Shown here: positions 1 to 7,827 of the stretch, one piece after another
Numbering within the stretch: position 1 is the first letter of the stretch
Layout: every line of letters begins with the position of its first letter
Origin: Ralstonia sp. ASV6
Lineage (GTDB): Bacteria > Pseudomonadota > Gammaproteobacteria > Burkholderiales > Burkholderiaceae
Length of the DNA stretch: 45,305 nt
Reading direction: 5' to 3'
Assembly: GCF_016429285.1 (NCBI RefSeq)
Contig: NZ_JAELUI010000035.1
Span: 1-45,305 of the forward strand
The notes under the pieces: generated by a model
Told to the model about the DNA's origin: nothing
What the model saw: only the letters and a program-made list of their open reading frames with translations
The model's database searches: none
Position numbers and translations under genes: made by a program

Positions 1-979
1 TGATCGTGGCTGGCGACGACGTGCCGCCCGCGTTGGTGGCCGTGTAGGCAAACGTATCGGTGCCCGAAAACGATGGGTTGGGCGTGTAGGTGAGGCTCAA
101 GCCCGATGCGGTGACCGTGCCGTGGGTAGCCGGCGTGGAGACGGCCAGGCTGGTCGGCGAACCCGTGACGTTCACCGGCACGGTGTTGTTGGTGCTGCCG
201 TGTGCAACAGTGGTGCTGGTTGGACCGGCCGTAGGCGCAGCAACGTAAGTGAACTTGTCGGCAGCGCTGATGGCACTGGCGCCGCTGAACGTCGAGACGG
301 ATACATCGACCACGCCAAAGCCAGGCGGCGAGACAGCGTTGATCTGCGTGCTGCTCACGATGGTGAAACTGGCGGCCGGGGTCGAGCCGAACCAGACCGC
401 CGTCTGGCCCCGATAGAAATTGGTCCCGGTGATGGTGACGCTCGTGCCGCCAGCGGCGGTGGCAGTTGAGGTCGACAGCCCAGTCACCGTTGGTGCGGGA
501 CCAGTGACAGAGATATTGACGGTGCTGAGTACCCAACCGCCACCGTCGACATTGTTGTAAAAGGACGCCGTGTCGGTGCCACTGAAGTTGATAGGTGCCT
601 GGTAAACGAAGCCCTCGGCTGGCGAGTTCGGATCGACATACACGGAAATCAGACCGCCCGCCGCTGTCGCCTGCATCGACCCCAGGTTACCTGGCACGTT
701 ACTGTTGCCCAGATTATTGTAGGCAATACCTATTTGGAGCGGATCGCAATTGCCCACATCCGTGCCGTTAAGTTGGTAGGTCGTCTGCGTGTTCGCGCTG
801 GCCGGGAAGGAAACCGTACAACCGGCAGCCCCCTGCGATAGCAACGCCAGCCACGCCGTCAGCACGGCCAACAGGCACCGCTGCATCCACGTACGCCGTG
901 CCGCCCCCAAACGCCGCAACATCGACCATCCGGCAACCCCATGCCGGCCAAACGGGCTGTTCTGTGTCAGCACGCGCAT
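1..979 (-). CDS. Secreted IPT/Ig-like repeat surface protein, N-terminal part (runs off left edge)
   Basis: The minus-strand frame is open from an ATG at 979 to the window edge, giving 326 codons without a stop. The N-terminus is basic and arginine-rich, followed near residues 30-50 by a hydrophobic stretch (CLLAVLTAWLALLSQGAAG) that fits a signal peptide. Then come a segment with the motif FSGTDTASFYN, an IPT/TIG-like domain (VTITGTNFYRGQTAVWFGS) and an Ig-like segment with LTYTPNPSFSGTDTFAYTA, typical of bacterial Ig/cadherin-like tandem repeats. The composition is rich in T, S, G and V, as in cell-surface or secreted adhesin-type proteins. The C-terminus, which would show whether it is an autotransporter or a secretion-system substrate, lies outside the window. 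The start is chosen because the signal-like segment follows it; no strong ribosome site is visible. Its ligand and role are unknown. Confidence 0.8.
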   Translation of the reverse strand, partial: MRVLTQNSPFGRHGVAGWSMLRRLGAARRTWMQRCLLAVLTAWLALLSQGAAGCTVSFPASANTQTTYQLNGTDVGNCDPLQIGIAYNNLGNSNVPGNLGSMQATAAGGLISVYVDPNSPAEGFVYQAPINFSGTDTASFYNNVDGGGWVLSTVNISVTGPAPTVTGLSTSTATAAGGTSVTITGTNFYRGQTAVWFGSTPAASFTIVSSTQINAVSPPGFGVVDVSVSTFSGASAISAADKFTYVAAPTAGPTSTTVAHGSTNNTVPVNVTGSPTSLAVSTPATHGTVTASGLSLTYTPNPSFSGTDTFAYTATNAGGTSSPATI

Positions 980-1110
980 TTCTCCCTCGTTCCCGCCCGC
1001 TGCCTGGCGAGCTTTTTCTCTCGAGCGTTCTTGCGAAATTCAGGGCCTGACCGCTGCCAGGCACGCCCCCGTCACGAGGGAATAGCGCGTGGGATTTGCA
1101 TACTCGCAAT

Positions 1111-1139
1111 CCATTGCACTCCGACAAACGGTGCAATGG
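1111..1139. repeat. Perfect 9-bp inverted repeat in the 5' region of the surface protein
   Basis: CCATTGCAC at 1111-1119 and GTGCAATGG at 1131-1139 are exact reverse complements around an 11-nt spacer. A weaker outer pairing (AGGGA near 1077 with its complement near 1150) could lengthen the stem. It lies about 130 nt upstream of the surface-protein ATG, so it could be an operator or a leader hairpin. Confidence 0.55.
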
Positions 1140-1227
1140 CTGCGTGTTATCCCTTGTAAATCCCCCGTCAGATCTGCACAGCCTTTCTTGTTTATTTTGA
1201 CTGGCACAGTGATCCGGACGCGATGCT

Positions 1228-1291
1228 AAAAAAAGCCTTCCGATCCGTCAATACAAGCCGCTGGCCAAACCATTGGCAGACAAGGCTTTTT
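1228..1291. repeat. Long-range inverted repeat with nested hairpin, possible small RNA or terminator
   Basis: AAAAAGCCTT at 1230-1239 is the exact reverse complement of AAGGCTTTTT at 1282-1291. Between them a second bulged hairpin can form (CTG-CCAA at 1261-1268 with TTGG-CAG at 1273-1279). The right arm ends in a T run, and another T run follows at 1295-1301. This could be the 3' end of an unannotated transcript or a structured leader; nothing codes for protein here. Confidence 0.4.
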
Positions 1292-1574
1292 AGGATTTTT
1301 TCTGCCTTGATATCGCGGCAACATCGCGTTGAAAAACGCATATTGAGACGGCATGACCGGAACTTGAGACGCCAGGACCATTGCTCGCCAAAATGGCGGT
1401 CTCCGATTATTTTTGATTTCCAAATCAAATGGACGCGGCAGCGGTGGGGGGTATTGCGCAGCCCCCTGTATGCAGTGGACAGTGGGCGAGGCCTGAGATG
1501 GGGCGGCCTCCAATCTCCTCACGAGAGGCTTACCATGGACCCACAACCAACAGCGGCACACCAGGAGACTCCCA

Positions 1575-3236
1575 ATGCCCACCGACGCCACCCACCGCGT
1601 CTTCAACCAGGTCCCAGATCTGGCCGGTTTCAACCCGTTCACGTCAGACACCACGCTCCAACGTGCGCTGGAGCGCCTGAACGGCGGCTGGCATGCAGAC
1701 GCGCTGAGCGCTTTCGGTGACCAGCTCGGCGCCCCCGAGACCCTGCAGTGGGCCGCCGAGGCCAACGCGTATCACCCCGAACTCCACACCCACAGCCGCA
1801 CCGGCGAACGCATCGACGCCATCCGCTTCGACCCGGCATGGCACGCGCTGCTTGGCCTGATGCGCAGCCAATGTCTGCAAGCCCTGCCGTTTGCCGAGCC
1901 GCGCACGGGCGCGTGGGCTGCGCGCACGGCCGGTTACTTCATGCAGGCCCAGATCGAATCCGGCACGCTGTGCCCGGCCACGATGACGTTCGCCAGCATC
2001 CCCGTGCTGCAGAAAGAGACCGCACTGTTCGCCGACCTGGGCCCGCGCCTCTACGCGCGCGAGCACGATCCGCGCGACCTGCCGTGGCGCCAGAAAAGCG
2101 CCATCCTCGTCGGCATGGGCATGACCGAAAAGCAGGGTGGTTCCGACGTGCGCAGCAACACTACTGTGGCGATGCCCCTGCGTGGCGAGGGGCGCGGCGC
2201 GACATACGCCATCACCGGGCATAAGTGGTTCTTCTCGGCGCCGATGTGCGATGCGCACCTGGTGGTCGCGCGCATGGGTGCCGAGGATGGCCCGCTATCG
2301 TGCTTCTTCGTGCCGCGCTTTCGCGACGACGGCAGCAAGAACTCGATCCAGATCCAGCGCCTGAAAGACAAGCTCGGCAACCGCTCGAACGCCAGCAGCG
2401 AAGTGGAATTCCGCGGTGCGGAGGGCATCCTCATCGGCGAAGAGGGGCGCGGCATTCCGACCATCATCGAGATGGCGACGCACACGCGGCTCGATTGCGT
2501 GATCGGCAGCGCGGCCATCCTGCGCCATGCGTTGACGCAGGCGCTGCACCACGCGCGCCACCGCATGGCATTCGGTCGCCTGCTGGTCGATCAACCGCTC
2601 ATGCGCAATGTGCTGGCCGATCTCGCGCTCGAATCGCAGGCCGCCACCTTGCTGATGATGGAGTTGGGCAGCGCGTTCGAGCGTGCAGACACCGACCCGC
2701 TGGCCGCCGCCTGGAAGCGCATCGTCACGCCGGCCGCCAAGTTCTGGGTCTGCAAACGCAGCATTGAAGCCACCGGCGAGGCCATGGAAGTCTGGGGCGG
2801 CAATGGCTACGTGGAAGAAGGCCCGATGGCGCGCCTGTACCGCGAGGCGCCGGTCAACTCCATCTGGGAAGGCTCGGGCAACGTGATGTGCCTGGACGTG
2901 CTGCGCGCCATCGCCCGCACGCCGGACGACGCGCTGCGCCTGCTGCACGATATTGGCGAGCGCGCACAAGGGCACCGTGCCGTGCGCGCCGAACTGGCTG
3001 CGCTGCAGGCGATGCTGCATCAGCCAGGCGACATTCAGGAGACCTCCGCCCGCCGCATCGCCCAGGGGCTGGCCCTGACCGCGCAGGCCGCGCTGATGCT
3101 GGCCCATGCCCACCCGGATGATGCCGAGCGTTTCATTGCCAGCCGCTTCCACCATCAGCATGGCCGTGTATTCGGCACGCTCGATGGCCATGCGCAGGCG
3201 CTGGGGGCGGTGCTGCAACGCGCGTGGCCAGTGTGA
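1575..3236 (+). CDS. aidB: AidB-like acyl-CoA dehydrogenase family flavoprotein
   Basis: The product of 553 residues matches the AidB branch of the acyl-CoA dehydrogenase superfamily, whose members are usually about 540 residues. Diagnostic stretches include GMGMTEKQGGSDVRSNTT in the flavin-binding region, ITGHKWFFSAPMCDAHLVVA in the middle beta domain, TRLDCVIGSAA, and GGNGYVEEGPMARLYREAP followed by SIWEGSGNVM in the C-terminal helical domain. In E. coli, AidB is induced during the adaptive response to alkylating agents, binds FAD and DNA, and is thought to protect DNA; true dehydrogenase activity is weak. AGGAG at 1562-1566 sits upstream of the chosen ATG. It is transcribed alone here, with no ada or alkA beside it. 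An authentic acyl-CoA dehydrogenase role cannot be excluded from sequence. Confidence 0.9.
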   Translation: MPTDATHRVFNQVPDLAGFNPFTSDTTLQRALERLNGGWHADALSAFGDQLGAPETLQWAAEANAYHPELHTHSRTGERIDAIRFDPAWHALLGLMRSQCLQALPFAEPRTGAWAARTAGYFMQAQIESGTLCPATMTFASIPVLQKETALFADLGPRLYAREHDPRDLPWRQKSAILVGMGMTEKQGGSDVRSNTTVAMPLRGEGRGATYAITGHKWFFSAPMCDAHLVVARMGAEDGPLSCFFVPRFRDDGSKNSIQIQRLKDKLGNRSNASSEVEFRGAEGILIGEEGRGIPTIIEMATHTRLDCVIGSAAILRHALTQALHHARHRMAFGRLLVDQPLMRNVLADLALESQAATLLMMELGSAFERADTDPLAAAWKRIVTPAAKFWVCKRSIEATGEAMEVWGGNGYVEEGPMARLYREAPVNSIWEGSGNVMCLDVLRAIARTPDDALRLLHDIGERAQGHRAVRAELAALQAMLHQPGDIQETSARRIAQGLALTAQAALMLAHAHPDDAERFIASRFHHQHGRVFGTLDGHAQALGAVLQRAWPV

Positions 3237-3296
3237 AGAATCGGTGAAGACAGAAATCGGTGAAAGCAGGATGAAAGTCCGGATCGCCTAGGTTAG

Positions 3297-3313
3297 GTGG
3301 GCCGGGCGCCCAC
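3297..3313. repeat. GC-rich inverted repeat upstream of the first amino-acid binding protein
   Basis: GTGGGC at 3297-3302 and GCCCAC at 3308-3313 form a perfect 6-bp stem around CGGGC. Just upstream the 10-mer AATCGGTGAA occurs twice (3239-3248 and 3255-3264). There is no T tract, so this is not a clear terminator for aidB; it may be a leader hairpin or operator. Confidence 0.35.
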
Positions 3314-3353
3314 GTTCGGCCCAACAAGAAGAAACCGACAGGAGACATCCCCC

Positions 3354-4256
3354 GTGCCGCACCCGACCCGCGCATTGCCCGCGGCCGGCCTGGCCTTGTG
3401 CGCTTGCCAGGCCATTGCCGCATCCACTGCATCCACCACCCCCGTTCTCGACCGCATCCGCGACACCGGGGCCGTCCGGCTGGCCTATCGCGAGAACTCG
3501 GTGCCGTTCTCTTACCTCGATGCCGGCAAGCCGGTGGGCTACTCGATCGACCTGTGCGCGCGGCTGGTCGACGCGATCAAGGTGGCGGTCAAACGGCCCG
3601 ACCTGAAGGTGCAGTATGTGGCCGTGACGCCTGCCACGCGCATCGCCGCCATCACCGAGGGCAGGGCAGACCTGGAATGCGGCTCCACCAACAACACCCG
3701 TGAGCGGCGCGAGAAGGTAGCGTTCACTATCCCGCATTACATTGCCAGCAGCCGCATGCTCGTGAAGATCAGCTCGGGCATCCACCGCTGGGAAGACCTC
3801 AACAACAAGACCGTGGTATCCACGCGGGGCAGCACTAACGGGGGGCAGATCAAGGCGATGGCCGATGCGCGCGTGCTCAAGATCAACGTGATCGAGGCCA
3901 AGGACCACGCTGAAGCCTTCGGCATGGTGGCTGCCGGCAAGGCGGACGCCTTTGCGATGGACGACGTGCTGCTCTACGGCTTTCGGGCCACCTCGCCCAA
4001 CCCAGCGGACTATGCCGTGGTCGGCAGCAACCTGGCGGTGGCACCGTACGCGATCATGCTGGGCAAGGACGATGCCGAGTTCAAGAAGGTGATCGACCTG
4101 GCGATGTCGCGCACGATCCTCGATGGCGAGGCGGAAAAGCTCTACAAGAAGTGGTTCCAGCAGCCGATTCCGCCCAACGGCGTGAAGCTGGACATCCCGA
4201 TGAGCTTCCTGCTGCGCGACTCGTTCAAGTTCCCGACCGACAAGGTCGCAGACTGA
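3354..4256 (+). CDS. GltI-like glutamate/aspartate-type periplasmic binding protein (first of tandem pair)
   Basis: The start is a GTG at 3354 preceded by AGGAGA eight bases upstream; an upstream extension of the frame to 3297 lacks such a site. The 300-residue product has a short signal peptide ending near ACQAIAAS and a family 3 solute-binding fold. Motifs shared with the E. coli glutamate/aspartate protein GltI include RENSVPFSYLD, DLECGSTNNTRERREKVAF, EAKDHAEAF, AFAMDDVLL and the C-terminal YKKWFQQPIPPNGV. Such proteins deliver dicarboxylic amino acids to an inner-membrane ABC transporter. No permease or ATPase gene is adjacent, so it must share a transporter encoded elsewhere. It is a close paralogue of the next gene. 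Ligand identity is inferred from family likeness only. Confidence 0.87.
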   Translation: MPHPTRALPAAGLALCACQAIAASTASTTPVLDRIRDTGAVRLAYRENSVPFSYLDAGKPVGYSIDLCARLVDAIKVAVKRPDLKVQYVAVTPATRIAAITEGRADLECGSTNNTRERREKVAFTIPHYIASSRMLVKISSGIHRWEDLNNKTVVSTRGSTNGGQIKAMADARVLKINVIEAKDHAEAFGMVAAGKADAFAMDDVLLYGFRATSPNPADYAVVGSNLAVAPYAIMLGKDDAEFKKVIDLAMSRTILDGEAEKLYKKWFQQPIPPNGVKLDIPMSFLLRDSFKFPTDKVAD

Positions 4257-4281
4257 TTCCGCCCGACTTACGAACGGGCTC

Positions 4282-4320
4282 TCAAGGTGCTTGAGGGTAT
4301 ACCCGCAATCAGCGCATAAT
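4282..4320 (+). promoter_or_regulatory. Possible sigma-70 promoter of the second binding protein, with small inverted repeat
   Basis: TTGAGG at 4291-4296 and CATAAT at 4315-4320 are separated by 18 nt. TCAAG-GTG-CTTGA at 4282-4294 is an inverted repeat overlapping the -35 hexamer and could be an operator. The predicted leader to the ATG at 4514 is long, almost 190 nt. Confidence 0.4.
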
Positions 4321-4513
4321 GCGCGCCCATGGCGGCGCGTGACTTTGCTTCACATTTGGCATTCCCCCGGGGGGAGTGGCGGCGCGCAAGCCAGTTCTGC
4401 GCAATCCGTTTGGCGTTGCTCGGCAAACGATTGCGAAGATGGCCGCGTCGACAGGGCAGCGACACGGTCAGCCGTGCCCAGATAGCCCTAACCCTCTCCT
4501 AGGACCTTTGACG

Positions 4514-5419
4514 ATGCTGTTCCCTGCGCGCACGTGGCTGCTGGCCGCGCTTGCCGTTCCTGCGGCGTTTTTTTCGGTTTCCGCCTCCAACGCGGTGGCC
4601 GCCACCCCCACGCTCGATCGCATCCGCGATTCCGGCACGGTGCACGTGGCTTACCGTGAAGACTCCATCCCGTTTTCGTACCTCGACGGCAGCAAGCCGG
4701 TGGGCTACACGATCGACATCTGCTCGCGGCTGATCGATTCGCTGCGTACGTCGCTCAAGCGACCGGACCTGAAGGTGCAGTACGTGCCGGTGACGGCCGC
4801 CACCCGTATGGACGTGATCGCATCGGGCAAAGCCGACCTGGAATGCGGCTCGACCAACAACTCGCCGGACCGCCGCGAGAAGGTGGCCTTCACCATTCCG
4901 CACTACATCACCAAGGGCCGCATGCTGGTCAAGGCCAACTCGGGCATCCAGCAGTGGGAAGACCTGAACGGCAAGACGGTGGTGGCCGCACGTGGCTCGA
5001 CCAATGCGGAACTCGCACGCAAGCTCAACGAGACCGGCATGACGATGCGCGTGGTGGACGCCAATGATCTGCGCAGCGCTTTCGCCATGCTGGCCGATGG
5101 CCGCGCCAATGCGTTTGCGGGTGACGACATCCTGCTCTCGGGCATGCGCGCCACCGCCAAGAACCCGGCGGACTACACCGTGGCCGGCAAGACGCAGCTC
5201 GTGTCGTCGTACGCGATCATGCTCAGCAAGCAGGACCCGGAGTTCAAGAAGATGATCGACCAGTCGATGACGCGGCTGATCGTTGATGGTGAGGTGCCGA
5301 AGCTTTACAAGAAGTGGTTTCAGCAGCCGATTCCGCCCAATGGCGTGAATCTGGAGGTGCCGATGAGCTATCTGCTGCGGGATTCGTTCAATACGCCGAC
5401 GGATAGTGCTGGTAACTGA
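4514..5419 (+). CDS. GltI-like glutamate/aspartate-type periplasmic binding protein (second of tandem pair)
   Basis: The ATG at 4514 is chosen because it begins a clear signal peptide (LLAALAVPAAFFSVSASNAVAA) and has AGGA at 4501-4504; the frame is open further upstream but that part is not protein-like. The 301-residue product keeps the same landmarks as its upstream neighbour: REDSIPFSYLD, DLECGSTNNSPDRREKVAF, AFAGDDILLSG and YKKWFQQPIPPNGV. By eye well over half of the positions are identical, which points to tandem duplication. The differences cluster in the region between the two lobes, so the ligands may differ. It has its own upstream promoter candidate and no transporter partners nearby. 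Confidence 0.87.
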   Translation: MLFPARTWLLAALAVPAAFFSVSASNAVAATPTLDRIRDSGTVHVAYREDSIPFSYLDGSKPVGYTIDICSRLIDSLRTSLKRPDLKVQYVPVTAATRMDVIASGKADLECGSTNNSPDRREKVAFTIPHYITKGRMLVKANSGIQQWEDLNGKTVVAARGSTNAELARKLNETGMTMRVVDANDLRSAFAMLADGRANAFAGDDILLSGMRATAKNPADYTVAGKTQLVSSYAIMLSKQDPEFKKMIDQSMTRLIVDGEVPKLYKKWFQQPIPPNGVNLEVPMSYLLRDSFNTPTDSAGN

Positions 5420-5474
5420 GGTTGCTTGGATTGCTGGGTGGTTGTGCCCGGCAATTGATTGATGTTGTTGGTGC

Positions 5475-5720
5475 GCCCCGGTTTCGTCCCCTGCCGGGGC
5501 CGACTCCCTTTCTTTGTCTTGCCAAAGAAAGGAAGCAAAGAAAGGCGCGCCCGAGATGGCGACCCATCCCTTGAATTTATGTCGCAGGGAGGGGAAGGGG
5601 AAAACTCGCTGCGCTCAGACAGTTCCCCTTCCTTTTTCCTCCCTGCAACAGAAATTCAAGGCGCCATCTAGGGCAGGGTACGGCCAAACAGTCGGTGTGC
5701 GAGCCTCACCGCCGAGGCTC
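5475..5720. repeat. Palindromic intergenic repeat element (Burkholderiales type)
   Basis: This gene-free stretch between convergent genes is built of nested inverted repeats. GCCCCGG (5475-5481) pairs with CCGGGGC (5494-5500). CCTTTCTTT (5507-5515) pairs with AAAGAAAGG at 5524-5532, which is repeated at 5537-5545. A large imperfect palindrome centred near 5613 has paired arms: GATGGCG (5555-5561)/CGCCATC (5662-5668), CCTTGAATTT (5569-5578)/AAATTCAAGG (5652-5661), GCAGGGAGG (5584-5592)/CCTCCCTGC (5638-5646) and GGAAGGGGAA (5593-5602)/TTCCCCTTCC (5623-5632). A last stem is GAGCCTC (5701-5707)/GAGGCTC (5714-5720). From memory, the CTTTCTTT/AAAGAAAGG core is a recurring intergenic repeat in Ralstonia and relatives. 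It may act as a bidirectional terminator. Confidence 0.7.
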
Positions 5721-5753
5721 ATCCTGTTGGATCGTCGCTCGACCCGACCGCGT

Positions 5754-7472
5754 TCAGTGAACCTCGGCCGGCGCGGTTTGCGCGGAAGTACCTGCCACCA
5801 CATTCAGCGCCGGGCGCCCGCCCTGGCGGATCAGATCGGCCGCGCGCTCGGCAATCATGATGATCGGGGCGTTGGTGTTGCCACCGATCAGTGTCGGCAT
5901 GACCGAGCCGTCGATCACGCGCAGGCCGGTCACACCGCGCACGCGCAACTCCGGATCAACCACGGCCATCGCATCGTCCGCACTGCCCATCTTGCAGGTG
6001 CCGACCGGGTGATAGATGGTGTCTGCGTGCTGGCGGATCAGCGCGCGCACGGCTTCGTCGTCGGAGCCATCGCCCCGGATGTCTCCCGAATACAGCTCGC
6101 GCCCGCCCAGCTCGGCCAGCGGCCGCTGCGCGAAGATGCGCTTTACCGCGCGGAAGCCCGCCAGCATGCCGGCCATGTCGTCGGGGTCGGACAGGAAGCG
6201 CGGGTCGATCCGTGGTGCGTCGCGCGTATCGGTTGTCGCCAGCCGCACCTCGCCGCGGCTCTTCGGGCGCAGCACGCACACGTGGCAAGAGTAGCCGTGG
6301 CCGTAGTTGAACGTGCGATTGTGGTTGTCGGCCATGGCAACCACGAAGTGCAGTTGCAGATCGGGCTCGGCCAGATCGGGGCGGCTCTTGATGAAGCCGC
6401 CGGCCTCGGCAAAGTTGGTGGCGATCATGCCGCGCCGCTCGCGGCGGTAACGCAGGATCTCACCCAGCATGTGCACGCTGCCGCGCAGTGAATAGCCGAT
6501 CAGGTCCAGGTTGAAGGTCTTCTTGTGCAGGATGATGTCGAGGTGGTCCTGCAGGTTCTGGCCGACGCCGGGCAGGTCCTGCACGACCGGGATGCCGAGT
6601 GAGCGCAGATGCTCCGCCGGCCCCACGCCCGAGGCCATCAGCAACTGCGGTGAGCCGAACGCGCCGGAAGACACGATCACCTCGCGCCGCGCCTGCAGGG
6701 TCTCGGTGCGCCCACCGCGATCCACCACCACGCCCGTCGCGCGCTTGCCTTCGAACACGATGCGCAGCGCCTGCGTGTCGGGCAGCACCGTCAATTGGCG
6801 GCGGCCACGGTTGTATGTGGCATCGGTCTTGTCGCCGCCATGCAGATAGGCACGTGCAGCGTTCCAGCGCTCACCGTTGTATTGCGTGACCTGGTACGGG
6901 CCCACGCCTTCCTGATCGGGGCCGTTGAAATCGTCGTTGCGGCGGTAGCCGGCGGCTGCGGCGGCATCAACAAAACGGCGGGCGATCGGGTTGCCGGTGC
7001 GCAGGTCGCTCACGTGCAGCGGGCCGGTGCCGCCGTGCAGTGCATCGTCATCGCGGCCGGCAAAGCGCTCGTTGCCTTCGGCGCGCTTGAAGTAGGGCAG
7101 CACATCGTTCCAGCCCCAACCGGTGCAGCCGAGCGAGGCCCAGTGGTCGTAGTCGTTGTGCGTACCGCGAATGTAGATCATGGCGTTGAGCGACGAGCTG
7201 CCGCCCAGCCCGCGCCCACGTGGCTGGTAGCCCTGGCGCCCGCCCAGGCCCGGCTGCGGCACGGTCTCAAACCCGTAGTTGCGCTTGTTCTTGAACGGCA
7301 GCGATGCCGCACACCCCGCCGGCACCCACACCGAGAAATGGTGGTCGTGCGGCCCGGCCTCCAGCAGGGCAACCGTCACGTCCGGGTCTTCGGTCAGGCG
7401 GGCGGCCAGCGCGCAACCGGCCGAGCCGGCGCCGACGATGACGTAGTCGAAGGTGAGCGAATCGTTGGCCAT
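5754..7472 (-). CDS. GMC-family FAD-dependent alcohol/choline dehydrogenase-like oxidoreductase
   Basis: The 572-residue product has the full glucose-methanol-choline oxidoreductase layout. The N-terminal FAD-binding motif is VGAGSAGCALAARL. GMC signature 1 appears as GRGLGGSSSLNAMIYIRG. Signature 2 follows as SSGAFGSPQLLMASGVGP. The C-terminal catalytic region has YHPVGTCKMG, with the active-site His, and GGNTNAPIIMIAERAADLI. GGAGA lies seven bases before the ATG. These enzymes oxidise primary alcohols to aldehydes in the cytoplasm or at the membrane. It is divergent from an aldehyde dehydrogenase, so an alcohol-to-acid pair is plausible, perhaps acting on an aromatic or aliphatic primary alcohol. 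No betaine genes are nearby, so a BetA role is unlikely though not excluded. Confidence 0.9.
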   Translation of the reverse strand: MANDSLTFDYVIVGAGSAGCALAARLTEDPDVTVALLEAGPHDHHFSVWVPAGCAASLPFKNKRNYGFETVPQPGLGGRQGYQPRGRGLGGSSSLNAMIYIRGTHNDYDHWASLGCTGWGWNDVLPYFKRAEGNERFAGRDDDALHGGTGPLHVSDLRTGNPIARRFVDAAAAAGYRRNDDFNGPDQEGVGPYQVTQYNGERWNAARAYLHGGDKTDATYNRGRRQLTVLPDTQALRIVFEGKRATGVVVDRGGRTETLQARREVIVSSGAFGSPQLLMASGVGPAEHLRSLGIPVVQDLPGVGQNLQDHLDIILHKKTFNLDLIGYSLRGSVHMLGEILRYRRERRGMIATNFAEAGGFIKSRPDLAEPDLQLHFVVAMADNHNRTFNYGHGYSCHVCVLRPKSRGEVRLATTDTRDAPRIDPRFLSDPDDMAGMLAGFRAVKRIFAQRPLAELGGRELYSGDIRGDGSDDEAVRALIRQHADTIYHPVGTCKMGSADDAMAVVDPELRVRGVTGLRVIDGSVMPTLIGGNTNAPIIMIAERAADLIRQGGRPALNVVAGTSAQTAPAEVH

Positions 7473-7827
7473 GAGTGTCTCCGGATGTGTTTTTTATTGG
7501 GCGAGCGCCGCCGCCGGCTGGCTGCCGGTCACGAACTCACATCCTAGGCGCCATGGGTTGTTTCAAACGGTCGGGCTAACCCGCATTAGAGGCATCGTTC
7601 GATGTCACGCAGCAAAATCGGCGGTGGTTGGGCTGACATGCTTTCCACACCTGACGGGGCGGCATGCTGCACCGCGATATTTCACGGTCGATGCGCGTCT
7701 GTACGGACGACTACGAGGGCGCCATACCGCACACGGCGCGGCCGTATCAGGGCTTCGCAAGGCGACCCGGGCGACCATACTCCCTTGCAGTTGGACCAAC
7801 CCGCCCACCCTTGCCAGGAGCATCACC
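7473..7827. promoter_or_regulatory. Divergent intergenic region, GMC oxidoreductase / aldehyde dehydrogenase
   Basis: This 355-nt region separates two divergent starts and should hold both promoters and any shared operator. The plus-strand frame of the dehydrogenase stays open through much of it, but that segment lacks conserved sequence. I see no strong palindrome or clear -35/-10 pair. Confidence 0.4.

Larger units (their letters stand above)
980..1574. other. Gene-free stretch between divergent surface protein and aidB
   Basis: About 595 nt separate the start of the minus-strand surface protein from the start of aidB. The small ORFs here lack ribosome sites and protein-like composition. 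The GC content drops around 1160-1420 relative to the neighbours. The region holds two notable inverted repeats, described separately at 1111-1139 and 1228-1291. It presumably contains the promoters of both flanking genes, but I could not fix a convincing -35/-10 pair. Confidence 0.6.

Noticed and set aside
3239-3264. Two copies of AATCGGTGAA as possible iterons or a CRISPR-like unit
   Set aside because: Only two copies, 16 nt apart, with no third matching unit; most likely chance or a local duplication in the intergenic region.
5514-6491. Long plus-strand ORF of 325 codons overlapping the GMC oxidoreductase
   Set aside because: It is antisense to a gene with clear family motifs and runs through the palindromic repeat; its translation is arginine/histidine-rich low-quality sequence.
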